Shown here: positions 31,970-41,900 of the stretch, one piece after another
Layout of the letters: each line of letters begins with the position of its first letter
Numbering within the stretch: position 1 is the first letter of the stretch
The notes under the pieces: model-generated
Seen by the model: only the letters and a program-made list of their open reading frames with translations
Database searches by the model: none
What the model was told of the DNA's origin: nothing
Made by a program: the position numbers and the translations under genes
Source: Candidatus Poribacteria bacterium WGA-3G
Lineage (GTDB): Bacteria; Poribacteria; WGA-4E; WGA-3G
DNA: 51,737 nucleotides
Assembly: GCA_000406005.1 (NCBI GenBank)
Contig: ASZN01000039.1
Coordinates: forward strand, 1 to 51,737
Reading direction: 5' to 3'

Positions 31970-33517
31970 ATGAGATTTGATACAATCATTGCAGGCGGAA
32001 ATATTGTTGATGGGACGGGTGAGCGGGAGCCGTTTGTTGCAGATGTTGGCATTCAAGGTGACCGGATCGCTGCGATTGGGGAGCTTGAAAAGGCGGAAAC
32101 CGCCAATCGGATTTCGATTGCGGGACAGGTTGTCTGCCCCGGTTTTGTTGATGTGCATGTGCATTCCGAGGTCTCTTTGCTCGGTGGACGCGACCAGTTC
32201 GCTGCCGTGAGTCAAGGCGTAACGACACACTTAGCGGCTCCGGACGGCTTTGGATGGGCACCGTTGCCACCTGAGCAGGCGCGAGAATTATGGCACTACA
32301 CGCGTTTCGCTTATGGCGACGCAGAACTGCCACTCGACTGGCAGACCCCCGATGCGTATCTCGGTATCTTTGAAGGACGTATCCCGGCGAACTTGTATCC
32401 GCAGGTGCCGCATTGTGCTGTTCGGGTCGGCGCGATGGGGTGGGCTCCGCGTCCGGCGACTTCCGATGAATTGAAGGCGATGGAGCGGACGACACGGGAG
32501 TGGTTAGAAGTGGGTGCGTGTTGCCTCTGCTTAGGACTGGATTACCAACCGTCAGCGAATGCTGATTTGCATGAGTTGGTGTACCTCTCGAAGGTCGCTG
32601 CGAGTTACGACGCGATCTATGCGGCGCATATCCGGTATCGTATCCTCGGCAGGAAGCAGGCGTGGGAGGAGACGATTGAGATCGCAGAACGCGCCGAGAT
32701 TCCGGTACATATTTCGCATGAACGGGTAGACGATGAAGCCGCGGCGGTGCTTGAACGGGTCGATCGGGAGCAGATAGATTTGACGTTTGAATCCTATCTT
32801 TATCCTGCCGGTATGACGCACCTTGCGATGCTGCTGCCGATGGAATATCAGACGGGTGCACCGGATGAGATGTTAGCGGCTTTGGAGAACCCGGGGGTCC
32901 GTGAGAAATCGCTTGTGGCACTGCGGGAGGCACTTCGTGACGGTCGCCAGATTGTCGGTTACAACCGTTCGGGTCGTTTTATCGGTATGACGCTTGCCGA
33001 AGCCGCCGAAAGTGAAGGCAAATCTTGTGAGGAATTCGCTTTCGATTTCATCTGTGAAGAGGCGGCGATTGAGACCTTTGTGATGCCGTGGGCGACACCG
33101 CCCGAAGAAAATGAACGGATTTTGAATCAGACGGCGAACCACCCGCGTATGATGATCGCGAGTGACGGGGTCTACAACATCCCGCACCCGCATCCGAGAA
33201 GTTACGGGTGTTTCGTGCAGTATCTCGGCACATTTGTCCGTGAACGTCAGTTAGTCTTGTTGAAAGAGGCGATTTATAAGATGAGCGGTTTCCCTGCGGA
33301 ACGGTTTCGGCTCCACGATCGCGGCAGAATCCGTCAAGGTCTTGCTGCAGATATCGTCGTTTTTGACCCGAACACCGTTGCGGATAGGTCTACATGGTTT
33401 GATCCCGTGCAATCGCCTGTCGGTGTAAACTGGGTTTTCGTTAACGGCGTTTCAGTTGTTGAAGACGGCAACGTGACCGGGCAGCTGCCTGGTAAGGTGC
33501 TGCGTCAACAGCGGTAG
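31970..33517 (+). CDS. amidohydrolase, N-acyl-D-amino-acid deacylase-like
   Basis: This 515-aa amidohydrolase-superfamily enzyme begins FDTIIAGGNIVDGTGEREPF and VADVGIQGDRIAAIGEL, the conserved small beta-domain. The metal-binding H-x-H is in CPGFVDVHVHSEVSLL. Later motifs include YAAHIRYRI, IPVHISHE, and MIASDGVYNIPHPHPRSYGC, the D-x-x-x-H region of D-aminoacylases. The C-terminus (FRLHDRGRIRQGLAADIVVF) closes the beta-domain. Hydrolysis of N-acyl-D-amino acids or a related amide is inferred. ATG 31970 follows AGAGGAGC. It is followed 24 bp later by a flavoenzyme gene. Confidence 0.88.
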   Translation: MRFDTIIAGGNIVDGTGEREPFVADVGIQGDRIAAIGELEKAETANRISIAGQVVCPGFVDVHVHSEVSLLGGRDQFAAVSQGVTTHLAAPDGFGWAPLPPEQARELWHYTRFAYGDAELPLDWQTPDAYLGIFEGRIPANLYPQVPHCAVRVGAMGWAPRPATSDELKAMERTTREWLEVGACCLCLGLDYQPSANADLHELVYLSKVAASYDAIYAAHIRYRILGRKQAWEETIEIAERAEIPVHISHERVDDEAAAVLERVDREQIDLTFESYLYPAGMTHLAMLLPMEYQTGAPDEMLAALENPGVREKSLVALREALRDGRQIVGYNRSGRFIGMTLAEAAESEGKSCEEFAFDFICEEAAIETFVMPWATPPEENERILNQTANHPRMMIASDGVYNIPHPHPRSYGCFVQYLGTFVRERQLVLLKEAIYKMSGFPAERFRLHDRGRIRQGLAADIVVFDPNTVADRSTWFDPVQSPVGVNWVFVNGVSVVEDGNVTGQLPGKVLRQQR

Positions 33518-33541
33518 GCAATGCAACACGGAGGTAGCAGC

Positions 33542-34963
33542 GTGTACGATTTAACGATTATCGGCGGTGGGAGTGCGGGCCTCGTGCTTGCTGTGGCGGG
33601 TGCGAAGTTGGGTAAAAAGACGGCACTTGTGGAGAAGCACCGCATCGGTGGCGACTGTCTCTGGACGGGATGCGTGCCTTCTAAAGCACTCCTGAAGGCG
33701 GCGAAGGTGGCGAACTACCTTCAAAACGCCGAGAAATATGGTATCCGTGTACAAGGGAACGCGCCTGATTGGCACTGCGTGATGGACTATGTGCGCGGGA
33801 CCCAACACGTCATTGAGGAAGAACACGACAACCCGGAACGGTTTCGAGAGATGGGGGTCGATGTCATCTTCGGGGATGGGCATTTTGAGGCATCGGATAC
33901 TTTCGTTGTGGCGGATACCGAAAGCGGAGAGACGCGCACGCTTGAAAGCAAAAAGTTTGTGATAAGTACGGGTTCACGTCCTGTTGCGCCGCCTATACCC
34001 GGTTTGGAAACGTGTGATTATCTTGACAGTGAGACGGTTTGGGAGTTAGGAGCATTCCCGGAACGGCTGCTCGTTGTCGGTGCGGGTCCGATCGGTATCG
34101 AACTCGGACAGGCGTTTCACCGTCTCGGTGCGGATGTGACGATCGCGCAACGGAGCGGACGGATTCTTACCAAAGAGGATACTGATGTCTCGGAACAGAT
34201 GCTGCGTTATCTGCGTGAGGAGGGGATCACGATTCGACTCAACACGAACATCGCGCAGGTTGTTCAACACCAAGAATCTACAAACGTGGCGTTCAGCGAT
34301 AGTGAAAACGGGACAATCGAAGAGACTTTTGATAAAATCTTGATTGCGGCGGGGCGCGCCCCGAATGTTGAGGGGTTAGGACTTGATAAAATCGGGGTGC
34401 AGATCGGCAGCCGTGGGATTGAGGTCAACAACAAGCTCCAGACGCGTGTCAGGAATATCTACGCTGCGGGTGATGTGATCGGACACTATCTGTTTACGCA
34501 TGTCGCTGCTTTCCAAGCGCAGCTGCTTCTTCGGAATATCTTCTTTCCGCTCTCTAATACCATCAACTACGGCGTAGTGCCGTGGACGACCTTCTGTGAT
34601 CCGGAGGTAGCGCGTTGTGGTCTGACGGAGGCGGAGGCGCGCGAGAAATATGGGGACGTTGATGTGTTCACTCTCGATCAACACGATGTTGATAGAGCCG
34701 TTGCGGAAGGTGAAACGCACGGGTTCAGTAAGGTCATCGCGACTCGGTGGACGGGGAAGATATTGGGGGTTCACCTTGTCGGCGCGAATGCGGGTGAGGT
34801 TGTGCATGAGTATGTACTGGCGATGCAGCAGGGGATTCCGTTGCGGAAATTGAGTGGGATGATCCATGTGTATCCGACATATTCGAGCAGTGTGTGGCGT
34901 GTGGCGGGCAAGTGGTTCTCGGAAAGCACACTGATTCAGACGTTGCGGAGGTTGATGCCATAG
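33542..34963 (+). CDS. dihydrolipoamide-dehydrogenase/mercuric-reductase-like flavoprotein
   Basis: This 473-aa class I disulfide oxidoreductase has FAD-binding TIIGGGSAGLVLAVAGAKLG, the redox-active pair in GGDCLWTGCVPSKALLKAAK (C-x4-C), NAD-binding LLVVGAGPIGIELGQAFHRL, and the C-terminal dimer domain with the active His-Glu region (GEVVHEYVLAMQQGIPLRKL, HVYPTYSSSVW). It lacks the N-terminal HMA domain of MerA. The partner 2-oxoacid complex is not here, so its electron acceptor is unknown. GTG 33542 is favoured since GGAGG lies 7 nt upstream; an ATG at 33521 lacks one. Confidence 0.88.
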   Translation: MYDLTIIGGGSAGLVLAVAGAKLGKKTALVEKHRIGGDCLWTGCVPSKALLKAAKVANYLQNAEKYGIRVQGNAPDWHCVMDYVRGTQHVIEEEHDNPERFREMGVDVIFGDGHFEASDTFVVADTESGETRTLESKKFVISTGSRPVAPPIPGLETCDYLDSETVWELGAFPERLLVVGAGPIGIELGQAFHRLGADVTIAQRSGRILTKEDTDVSEQMLRYLREEGITIRLNTNIAQVVQHQESTNVAFSDSENGTIEETFDKILIAAGRAPNVEGLGLDKIGVQIGSRGIEVNNKLQTRVRNIYAAGDVIGHYLFTHVAAFQAQLLLRNIFFPLSNTINYGVVPWTTFCDPEVARCGLTEAEAREKYGDVDVFTLDQHDVDRAVAEGETHGFSKVIATRWTGKILGVHLVGANAGEVVHEYVLAMQQGIPLRKLSGMIHVYPTYSSSVWRVAGKWFSESTLIQTLRRLMP

Positions 34964-34999
34964 CGTTCTGAGACGGTTGTTGTTTCTTAAATTGACAGT

Positions 35000-35027
35000 T
35001 ATGGTGCGGTTAGGGAACCGCACCATA
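35000..35027. terminator. bidirectional terminator-like hairpin
   Basis: TATGGTGCGGTT (35000-35011), loop AGGG, AACCGCACCATA (35016-35027): a perfect 12-bp stem between convergent genes. No long T-run follows on either side, so rho-independent strength is uncertain. Confidence 0.65.
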
Positions 35028-35046
35028 TTAGGGAAGTGAGTCGGTC

Positions 35047-36990
35047 CTATTTGATCGTAATCTGTGCCTCTTTAGACCCTGTTACGATAAAGCCTTCAAT
35101 AATGAGTTCAGTTTCTATGGGCTGTTCCGCAGAATCGTTTGGGAGTGGGAAGCCCTCAGGCAATGGGAAACCTTCTGGAATTTCTCCGCCATCTCCTTCA
35201 CCTTCTTCGCCATTCTCTGGGAGTGGGAATCCCTCAGACAGCGGTAAATCTTCCGGTAATGGGAATCCACCGCCAAAAACCGATGGTGTAAGGGTTATTG
35301 TAATTAACCCTGCATCCATCTGATCTTCTTCCTTCTGACGGATGAGTTCGTCGAGGTTCCTTGGTAACGGTTTTTCATCATCATCATCTTCTTCCTCGTC
35401 TAAGATTTCATCGAAAACATCACCGAAGAGTTGTGTGAGTTCTGTGTCGTCAACCGATTCATCGGCGGCGGCAACTGTAAGGTTTGCTTCACCGATCGGG
35501 AAGCCGTCAGGGATGTCAATTATAACATCTCTTTGAATTATCCGCTCAGCACCGGCAGTGCTCCAGTGCGGAAGTAGCACCACCGAGACGGTGAGGCTTT
35601 CTCCAGGTATCACTTCAGCAGGCACAATAATTTCGTCAATTTCGGCTGTGGCAATTTGCGGTTTGTCCGTGATAGCAATCGACACCTCTTTCAAGGTTGC
35701 TTTGCCGGCGCTGTTTGCAAGTGTATCGGTGAACGAACGAATAATCGAACCCGTCTTTATGTACACATCGAAAAATGGGTTTGAAGAGGCTGCTCGAAAC
35801 TTTTCTGTATACACAGTTTCGGTTTCTTGAAAGTGAAGCGTCACAGTTCCTTCCACTGTTGCAGCGTTCCGCTCCATCCGAATAGCGTCCATTGTTACTG
35901 CGGCAACGTGCGAAAGTGCCCACTCTTGTCCGTAAGCGACAACGTGATGTTTCTCTATAGGCGTGCTGTTAACCGGATGATAGGAGACCTTTATAGGAAT
36001 CATTGCCGGTCCTGGTCCGAGTTCGCCTACAATCGCCGGATATAGGTCTTTCGTTATTGTCCCGATCGGATTTCCGTACGCGGAGACAGATTTACTTGAT
36101 GCCGCCAGGTTGGATATGATTCCATGGGTTACAGCTCTGTATACCGGTAATGCGGACTTTCCATCTGCGAAGAATGGGTGACCGAAGGCTATAAATTTAT
36201 CGTCATAAACCTGTGTCACTGTGCCATAGCCAATGAGGCTCGTAACATCTCCTGTAGCTACGGCAGCACCAATCATATCTCCCGCGGAGAGTTTTGTTGT
36301 AGCATCGGCGGGCGGTGCGGCAGGCGCGCCGCCGATATTAGCAAGCAATTCAACAAAATCGAATTTTGCGTCGGAGAGATGCGAAGAAAGTTCTTGAATT
36401 CTATGGGGCTGGATCCCTGTCATTATCACAGGTGTTTTAACTGGCGCGTACATAGCATTCATCGCCAGTGTAGGTGCAGCGGGTGCCGCCTCTCCATTCA
36501 AAAACTCACCAAACGTTGGGTGGTTTATGGCTGCCTCCATATAATCAATAGGTGTAACCAAGAACCGATACGGCGGTTTACTAAAAATATATCCGATAGC
36601 GAGAGCGCCCATAACACGGCCCGGGGGGCCTACGGGACTGCCGGACATCCCTCGTGCCACCTCCGCTGATTCATCAATTAGTTCGCACTCATAGATGGGT
36701 GATCCATAGGGCCCCTCTCGAACTGCTCGGAATTGAGCCTGAAGACTGACTTTGCCGGTGCCTTCAAGCACGGTAATGATTTCCAAGGGTGTTTTGCTTG
36801 TCAGTTTTCCAGCTTCATCCTCGTACATGTTTTCCAGTACAACATCACCGACAAAGCGTGGGGCGTTAAGAACCGCTGTCGCATCGTTGGTTATAGGATT
36901 TTCAGATTGTGTTTGCTCTTCATCAAGAGAACAGCCAAGTTGACAGAGCATCGCGATGGCGATTCCTGCAAAAATAAAAACAGATTTCAC
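35047..36990 (-). CDS. SpoIVB-type (peptidase family S55) serine protease lipoprotein
   Basis: This 647-aa lipoprotein starts at GTG 36990 with GGAGGAATCAAA upstream. The signal sequence ends at Cys20 (AMLCQLGC). Residues ~35-240 form an S55 peptidase domain with the signature ARGMSGSPVGPPGRVMGALA; the catalytic serine lies in GMSGSP at about 114-119. GHPFFADGKSALPVYRA (middle) also belongs to the family pattern. The rest is beta-rich. The C-terminal ~120 residues have an acidic run (DEEEDDDDE) and degenerate EGFPLPE repeats. SpoIVB cleaves a membrane complex to trigger regulated proteolysis; here it is encoded after an ECF-sensor fusion. Confidence 0.85.
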   Translation of the reverse strand: MKSVFIFAGIAIAMLCQLGCSLDEEQTQSENPITNDATAVLNAPRFVGDVVLENMYEDEAGKLTSKTPLEIITVLEGTGKVSLQAQFRAVREGPYGSPIYECELIDESAEVARGMSGSPVGPPGRVMGALAIGYIFSKPPYRFLVTPIDYMEAAINHPTFGEFLNGEAAPAAPTLAMNAMYAPVKTPVIMTGIQPHRIQELSSHLSDAKFDFVELLANIGGAPAAPPADATTKLSAGDMIGAAVATGDVTSLIGYGTVTQVYDDKFIAFGHPFFADGKSALPVYRAVTHGIISNLAASSKSVSAYGNPIGTITKDLYPAIVGELGPGPAMIPIKVSYHPVNSTPIEKHHVVAYGQEWALSHVAAVTMDAIRMERNAATVEGTVTLHFQETETVYTEKFRAASSNPFFDVYIKTGSIIRSFTDTLANSAGKATLKEVSIAITDKPQIATAEIDEIIVPAEVIPGESLTVSVVLLPHWSTAGAERIIQRDVIIDIPDGFPIGEANLTVAAADESVDDTELTQLFGDVFDEILDEEEDDDDEKPLPRNLDELIRQKEEDQMDAGLITITLTPSVFGGGFPLPEDLPLSEGFPLPENGEEGEGDGGEIPEGFPLPEGFPLPNDSAEQPIETELIIEGFIVTGSKEAQITIK

Positions 36991-37054
36991 TTTGATTCCT
37001 CCAAAGACAAGGGTTTGGTTAATTGTTTTGTTATCGTAGATACGCAATTGACAC

Positions 37055-37852
37055 CTATGGATGAAATTTGCCAGCCATCCATCTTCGGAACACTTCAGTA
37101 TCTGTAAAATCTTTGAGAATATATCCGATTAACACGGGATCTTCGAGTGTGAGCCAAATAAGTGCATCCTGCTCGCCGTATTTATCAAGCAATTCTCCAG
37201 CGAGTGCAGCATCCGTCTGCTCAGTTTCTTGGACGTAAAGGTTGATTGCCACGGTAAGGAAAATGAGGTCGATCCCATTTACAATATTACGCTCGTGGTC
37301 TACAAAATGCTTAAACGCTATATCCATTCCGGGACCGTCTATCAACTTCTTCAATTCGTCTTGAAAAGTATCAGGATCTTCGCCATGGTATTCACGAGTC
37401 AGCACATGTCTGTAGTGTACTGCGAAGAGATGTGCATTCGCGGCATCTTCTTCGTCAGACTTCTCAAGCTGCTGTTCCAAAAATGGCATGTATCGCGACG
37501 GATGAGCCGCTGCGATTTCCCAGAACGCATCATAAGTTTGATATTGATCTTCTAACGGATGGTTACGTCTGAGGAAGTCTAAATAAGTTTTGGACGTGAC
37601 GAGCCGTCGGAGCGTTCTGAAGTCGTCATCTAAAATGTTCCCCGGGTTTTCACGCTTGAGTTGTTCAAACGTCTCCTCGGGCGTTAGAGGTTGTGCGACC
37701 GGCTCAATACGGCTCTGTGTGTCGATGTCGCCTTTTTCAGGTTTTACAACATTTGGGTCGGGACTGGATTGACACGCAAAAAATAGCGAGATCCCTAAAA
37801 AGAGACAGGCTGACAAACGGTTGAAAAAGTGTTGACGTTCAAAGCATAGCAT
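37055..37852 (-). CDS. lipoprotein paralogue A of unknown function
   Basis: This 265-aa protein has a lipoprotein signal (LFLGISLFFAC, Cys ~27). The conserved region begins LTPEETFEQLKRENPGNILD, then DDFRTLRRLVTSKTYLDFL, and ends EDPVLIGYILKDFTDTEVFR-RW. All of this is matched in the protein at 37967 (FPGNVLDDDF, SETYLDFLKR, EPVSLGYVLKDFTD, VFRRW). Both are helical and cysteine-poor, and no family is recognised. ATG 37852 follows GGAGGA. It lies 64 bp upstream of the S55 peptidase gene. Confidence 0.8.
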   Translation of the reverse strand: MLCFERQHFFNRLSACLFLGISLFFACQSSPDPNVVKPEKGDIDTQSRIEPVAQPLTPEETFEQLKRENPGNILDDDFRTLRRLVTSKTYLDFLRRNHPLEDQYQTYDAFWEIAAAHPSRYMPFLEQQLEKSDEEDAANAHLFAVHYRHVLTREYHGEDPDTFQDELKKLIDGPGMDIAFKHFVDHERNIVNGIDLIFLTVAINLYVQETEQTDAALAGELLDKYGEQDALIWLTLEDPVLIGYILKDFTDTEVFRRWMAGKFHP

Positions 37853-37909
37853 GTTCGTTATGTCCTCCGAAGGTTAGGATGTACCAGTGGGCACTCACCG
37901 TAACACGCT

Positions 37910-37945
37910 GCCTGCAATATGGTAGCACTGCAGGCGGACGTGTCC
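37910..37945. terminator. hairpin between lipoprotein paralogues
   Basis: GCCTGCA and TGCAGGC (about 37911-37936) form a 7-bp stem around an ~12-nt loop. Without a T-run it is better read as a processing or attenuation hairpin. Confidence 0.35.
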
Positions 37946-37966
37946 CTATTTTTCGTTATCCTCATT

Positions 37967-38872
37967 TCACTTCCACCAGGCGACTTCACTGAATTCTCCG
38001 TCAACCCATCTCCGGAACACCTGAACGTCTGTAAAATCTTTGAGGACGTATCCGAGGCTCACCGGCTCTTGAAGTGCGACCCGTAAAAACCCTTTTTGAG
38101 TGCCGTGTTCAACAAGAAGGGCATGGATCTTTTCCCGATCTTCCTCTTGCAGGTCGTCGACCATAATGCTGTGGTAGACCAAAAGTTTTATTAAAATCAG
38201 AAAACCTACGGCACCGGTATCAACAAAGCGTTGCTCTAACCAACTGTGCACAGGTTCATTCATCATCATCTCTAACATAACTTCATTTATTTCGACGACT
38301 GGTTCGTGATACATGCGGACGTTTAGATTGCGCTCAAACAAAGCCATATAATGAAGGACATCAACATCCTCCGCGGTGGGGGCAGGGAGGGGCGGCTTAA
38401 AATGTTTGTTCAAAAGTTCGAGGTAGCGCGCCTCATCTACGGATGCCAACGCCCAAAACTCATCGAAATTCTGAAACTGACTTTCCTGCGGGTAGGTCCG
38501 TTTCAGGAAGTCTAAATAGGTTTCTGAGTTGATAATTTCTTGAATTCTTGTGAAGTCGTCGTCTAAAACGTTGCCGGGAAATTCCAGACGCAACTGCGCC
38601 ATCGTTTCGGCAATTGAAGGGGGCCTTTGCATCGGTGCCATTGGCACTGCGTCAAATTGCGGTGCAGATTCCGTTGCCAAGATGTTTTTCTGGACATCTG
38701 AGAGTACTTCTGCCACCGTTTCTCTCGTGATGGGTTGCGTTGTTGTTTCTGGTGGGGCTAACTCGTTGCGGTTTTGGAGTTCCGAACATCCGCAAACAAC
38801 TGTACATCCGAGAAGGACACAAACTGTCAATAGATTGAACAGACACCGATATGGAAATCGAAAGTATACCAT
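37967..38872 (-). CDS. lipoprotein paralogue B of unknown function
   Basis: This 301-aa protein has a lipoprotein signal (LLTVCVLLGCTVVCGC) and a 60-residue linker rich in T, E and P. The core aligns with paralogue A from ETMAQLRLEFPGNVLDDDF onward: SETYLDFLKRTYPQESQF, FDEFWALASVDEARYLELL and LGYVLKDFTDVQVFRRWVDG. These are probably tandem duplicates, diverged well beyond recent copying. The gene lies 122 bp downstream of the sigma-fusion gene, same strand. Confidence 0.8.
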   Translation of the reverse strand: MVYFRFPYRCLFNLLTVCVLLGCTVVCGCSELQNRNELAPPETTTQPITRETVAEVLSDVQKNILATESAPQFDAVPMAPMQRPPSIAETMAQLRLEFPGNVLDDDFTRIQEIINSETYLDFLKRTYPQESQFQNFDEFWALASVDEARYLELLNKHFKPPLPAPTAEDVDVLHYMALFERNLNVRMYHEPVVEINEVMLEMMMNEPVHSWLEQRFVDTGAVGFLILIKLLVYHSIMVDDLQEEDREKIHALLVEHGTQKGFLRVALQEPVSLGYVLKDFTDVQVFRRWVDGEFSEVAWWK

Positions 38873-38994
38873 GTTTTTTCTCCTTAAAGAAAATAGATGA
38901 GGTGATATCCGAGTTGCTTCCGGATAATTCTATAAACATTCCGTCGCTACGCGACTGAAGAGGGTAAGGCTTTTCATAAGCGGCTCTGTCAACA

Positions 38995-41900
38995 TTAATC
39001 GTTTTCTTTTGAAAGTGAGGCTTGGAACATTCCGCTGCGTTTGGTAGCGATATAAAGTCTATCACTATTGATGGTGACGGAGATGACCCTGTTTGGCACC
39101 CCTGGCAAGATTTGCTCCCATTTGCCGCGGGCATCCAATTGATAGACCCCGGTAGTGCCAGCACCGTAAACCGCCGTGCCGATTACAGCGATTCGATCTA
39201 CAATAGTACGGTTCCGTGCCTTATCAGTTAGCGTGCGCCAGTTTTCACCGTCTGCTGATGTTAAGACCCCTGCATCTGTCGCGACATAGACCGTTGAACC
39301 GGCAAAAACGATTTCGTTGAAATGTTCAAATTGAAGTGGCATCGTTGCAGTCAGGTCTTTCCATGTGTTTCCAGCATCAAGCGATCGGCAGAGATGGCCG
39401 TCGCGTTTGCCAACGTAGACGGTTTCGCCTGAAACAGCGAGACTGAAAGCATCGGTGCCATCATCTTTAGCAGGCGCGTCAATGTCTACGAGTCCAGTGT
39501 CGAACCATTCAGGTTCGCCGCGTCTGCACCGCAGGAGCCGCCCCTGATACTCCGCATAGAATGCATCGCCGCTGACTGAAAACGCCTGGGGAACCGATAT
39601 ATTCTGGCGAGTTGATTCTGTCAACTCACCCGTTTTTTCTTGATCGTTCGCTGCGTTATCGACGATATTTTCTTCGGACCCTTCCTGCAATTCAGTTTTT
39701 GGCATTTCTATAGAGAGATTTTCGCTAAAAGTCGGGGTCCCTTGAACAAGAACCAGATCAGTGCCACTGGCAGAGAGATGGAAAATGACCGCGGTATCTT
39801 TGACTCCAGAGACTGATGTGATGCCGTAAAGTACACCATCAGAAACCGTTAGTCTTGGAAGGAGCAGTAGACCGCCAGCATTCATCAATTGTTTTTTCCA
39901 CGTTGATGTCAATGCATCAGGATTGAAATGCAAGGTTTGCCAGGACATTCCGCCGTCAGTGGATTTGGCGATATTCGTGCCGGTATTCCCATAGAGGGTG
40001 TTTTTGAAGGCTATGAGGTTAGATATTCGGGTCGCTATCATTCCTGTCATAAAAGGCTGCCACGATTTGCCGGCATCCGTTGAGCGATTAAGTCCGAAAA
40101 TTCCGGCTGTGAATACAGTATTTTCGTCCACGCCGACAGCAGGGAACACACTCAATAAAAATGAATTCATCATTGCAACCGAGCTCGGCTTCTGATCGGC
40201 ACCTGACCATGTTTTTCCACCATCCGTTGATCGGATATGGAAACCGATGTATCCGATTGCTAAAAGCGTTTTCCCTGCAGTGAGGACTTTAACACCGGGT
40301 GACAACTTTATCAGGGGTGATTCGGTTGGTGGTGTTATGTCATCCCACGAATTCCCCAAGTCGGCTGAGTGGAAAATTTCCCACATATTTTGCTTCTTAT
40401 CTATTGCTTCTTGTGCTTCTTGTGCGAATAATTTCATTCGAGAAGAATTTAAAACATCGGGTCCTGTCCCGACATAAAGGTTATTTTCGGAAACTGCCAA
40501 AGAATGAATAACATTCGTGGTATTGAGTGGCAATTTTTCTAAACCGTGTCTTGGCTTGATACGATAGAGCCCTTGATCTGTCCCGACAAACACTGTGTTT
40601 TCAAGTGTAGCCAAGGCATAGATTCTTACCGCTGTACCTTCATCATTCAATAGGGTCCACTGCTTCCCTCTATCTTCGGATCGGAAGATTCCATTCTCTC
40701 GAAATGCGAGGTAGAAGGCTTCATCCGTGATTGCGAGTCCGACAGCGGCTCCTTTTGGACGAGTACCAAGCGATGTCCATGTCTCTCCTTTATTCGTTGA
40801 CATAAATACTTCGTCAACAGAAGCAAGATAGAGCGTGTTGCTGTCCTCTGTCATCGGTATCATGGTCCCTCCGGAAGTAGCTGGAAAGTTAATGGCTGAT
40901 GCGGGACTGATGAACGCCCATGCAGAGGCATCGGGTGTCAATCTATAGACACCGAGGTGTGAAGCGGCGTAGGTATCGCCTTCTGAACTGACGAATAAGC
41001 CCAATACTGGACCGAAACCCGGCGCGTTTGCTTGTCTCCACTGCTGTTTCAGCGTCGGAGGCACTTCCTTGTCTACCTGCACGGTGGGAACCGGTACAAC
41101 CGGCTTTGAAATTTGCCCACCGACTCCGCTGTTTCTACCCGTGACATCGAACCGTCCGGTTTGATTTCGCAAATCTGGTTCCGCGTGTGTATCAATGACA
41201 ACGGGTGCGTCAATGATTTCAACAGTGGTTTCGGATTGGGCGTTCAGGTTGTAAGGTTTCTGGAAACGAAGGAGGTGTTGAGCTCCGACACCGAGCATTA
41301 GTATTATGAAGATGGCAGCTGTACCAAAAGCGACCCATGGCAGCACGGGTTTGCCAACTTGAGGGGGTGCTGGTTTTATGTCGGCGACTTGCTGCATAAT
41401 GCGCTCAATGAAATTGGTAGGCATCTGGACGTTTCCAAGCGTTTCGCGAATCAGGTGCTCTTCGGCTTGTAAACGCTCTCGTGCGCGTCGAAGCCGACTC
41501 TTAATCGTGTTCACCGAGACCCCTAAGAAGTTGCCAATCTCTTTCGTTGTCATTTCACCGAGGTAGTGGAGTGTCACCACCGTGCGTTCACTTTCCGGCA
41601 ATGTTTCGAGAAGTTCTTTGACAATTTCGCGGTGATGTTCCATGGCTTCCGTCTCCCGTTGCTCTGATACATAACGTTTATAAGAAGATCCCTCTACCTC
41701 GGCTACAGATGTGGCTTGTAGGGATTGCATCGCAGGTTTGTTGCTTTGATGCCACCGCTTGCAAAGATTACTCGCAATCACATAAAGCCATCCAGCAAAT
41801 TGGTTGGGATTCCGTAGCGTAGCGAGGTTTTTGTATGCTTGGATGAAGGCATCTTGGGCAATCTCTTCAGCGATGTGAAAATCGCCGATCTTCCGCCATG

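Noticed and set aside
31986..32933. 315-codon minus-strand frame opposite the amidohydrolase gene
   Set aside because: Product is rich in P, R, S and H with no domain; it is the antisense shadow of a clear amidohydrolase with motifs in the other frame.
34376..35026. 216-codon minus-strand frame opposite the flavoprotein gene
   Set aside because: Antisense shadow; no motif, no promoter, and it crosses the intergenic hairpin.
36178..36669. 163-codon plus-strand frame inside the S55 peptidase gene
   Set aside because: Cys-rich random-looking product antisense to a gene with a clear signature.
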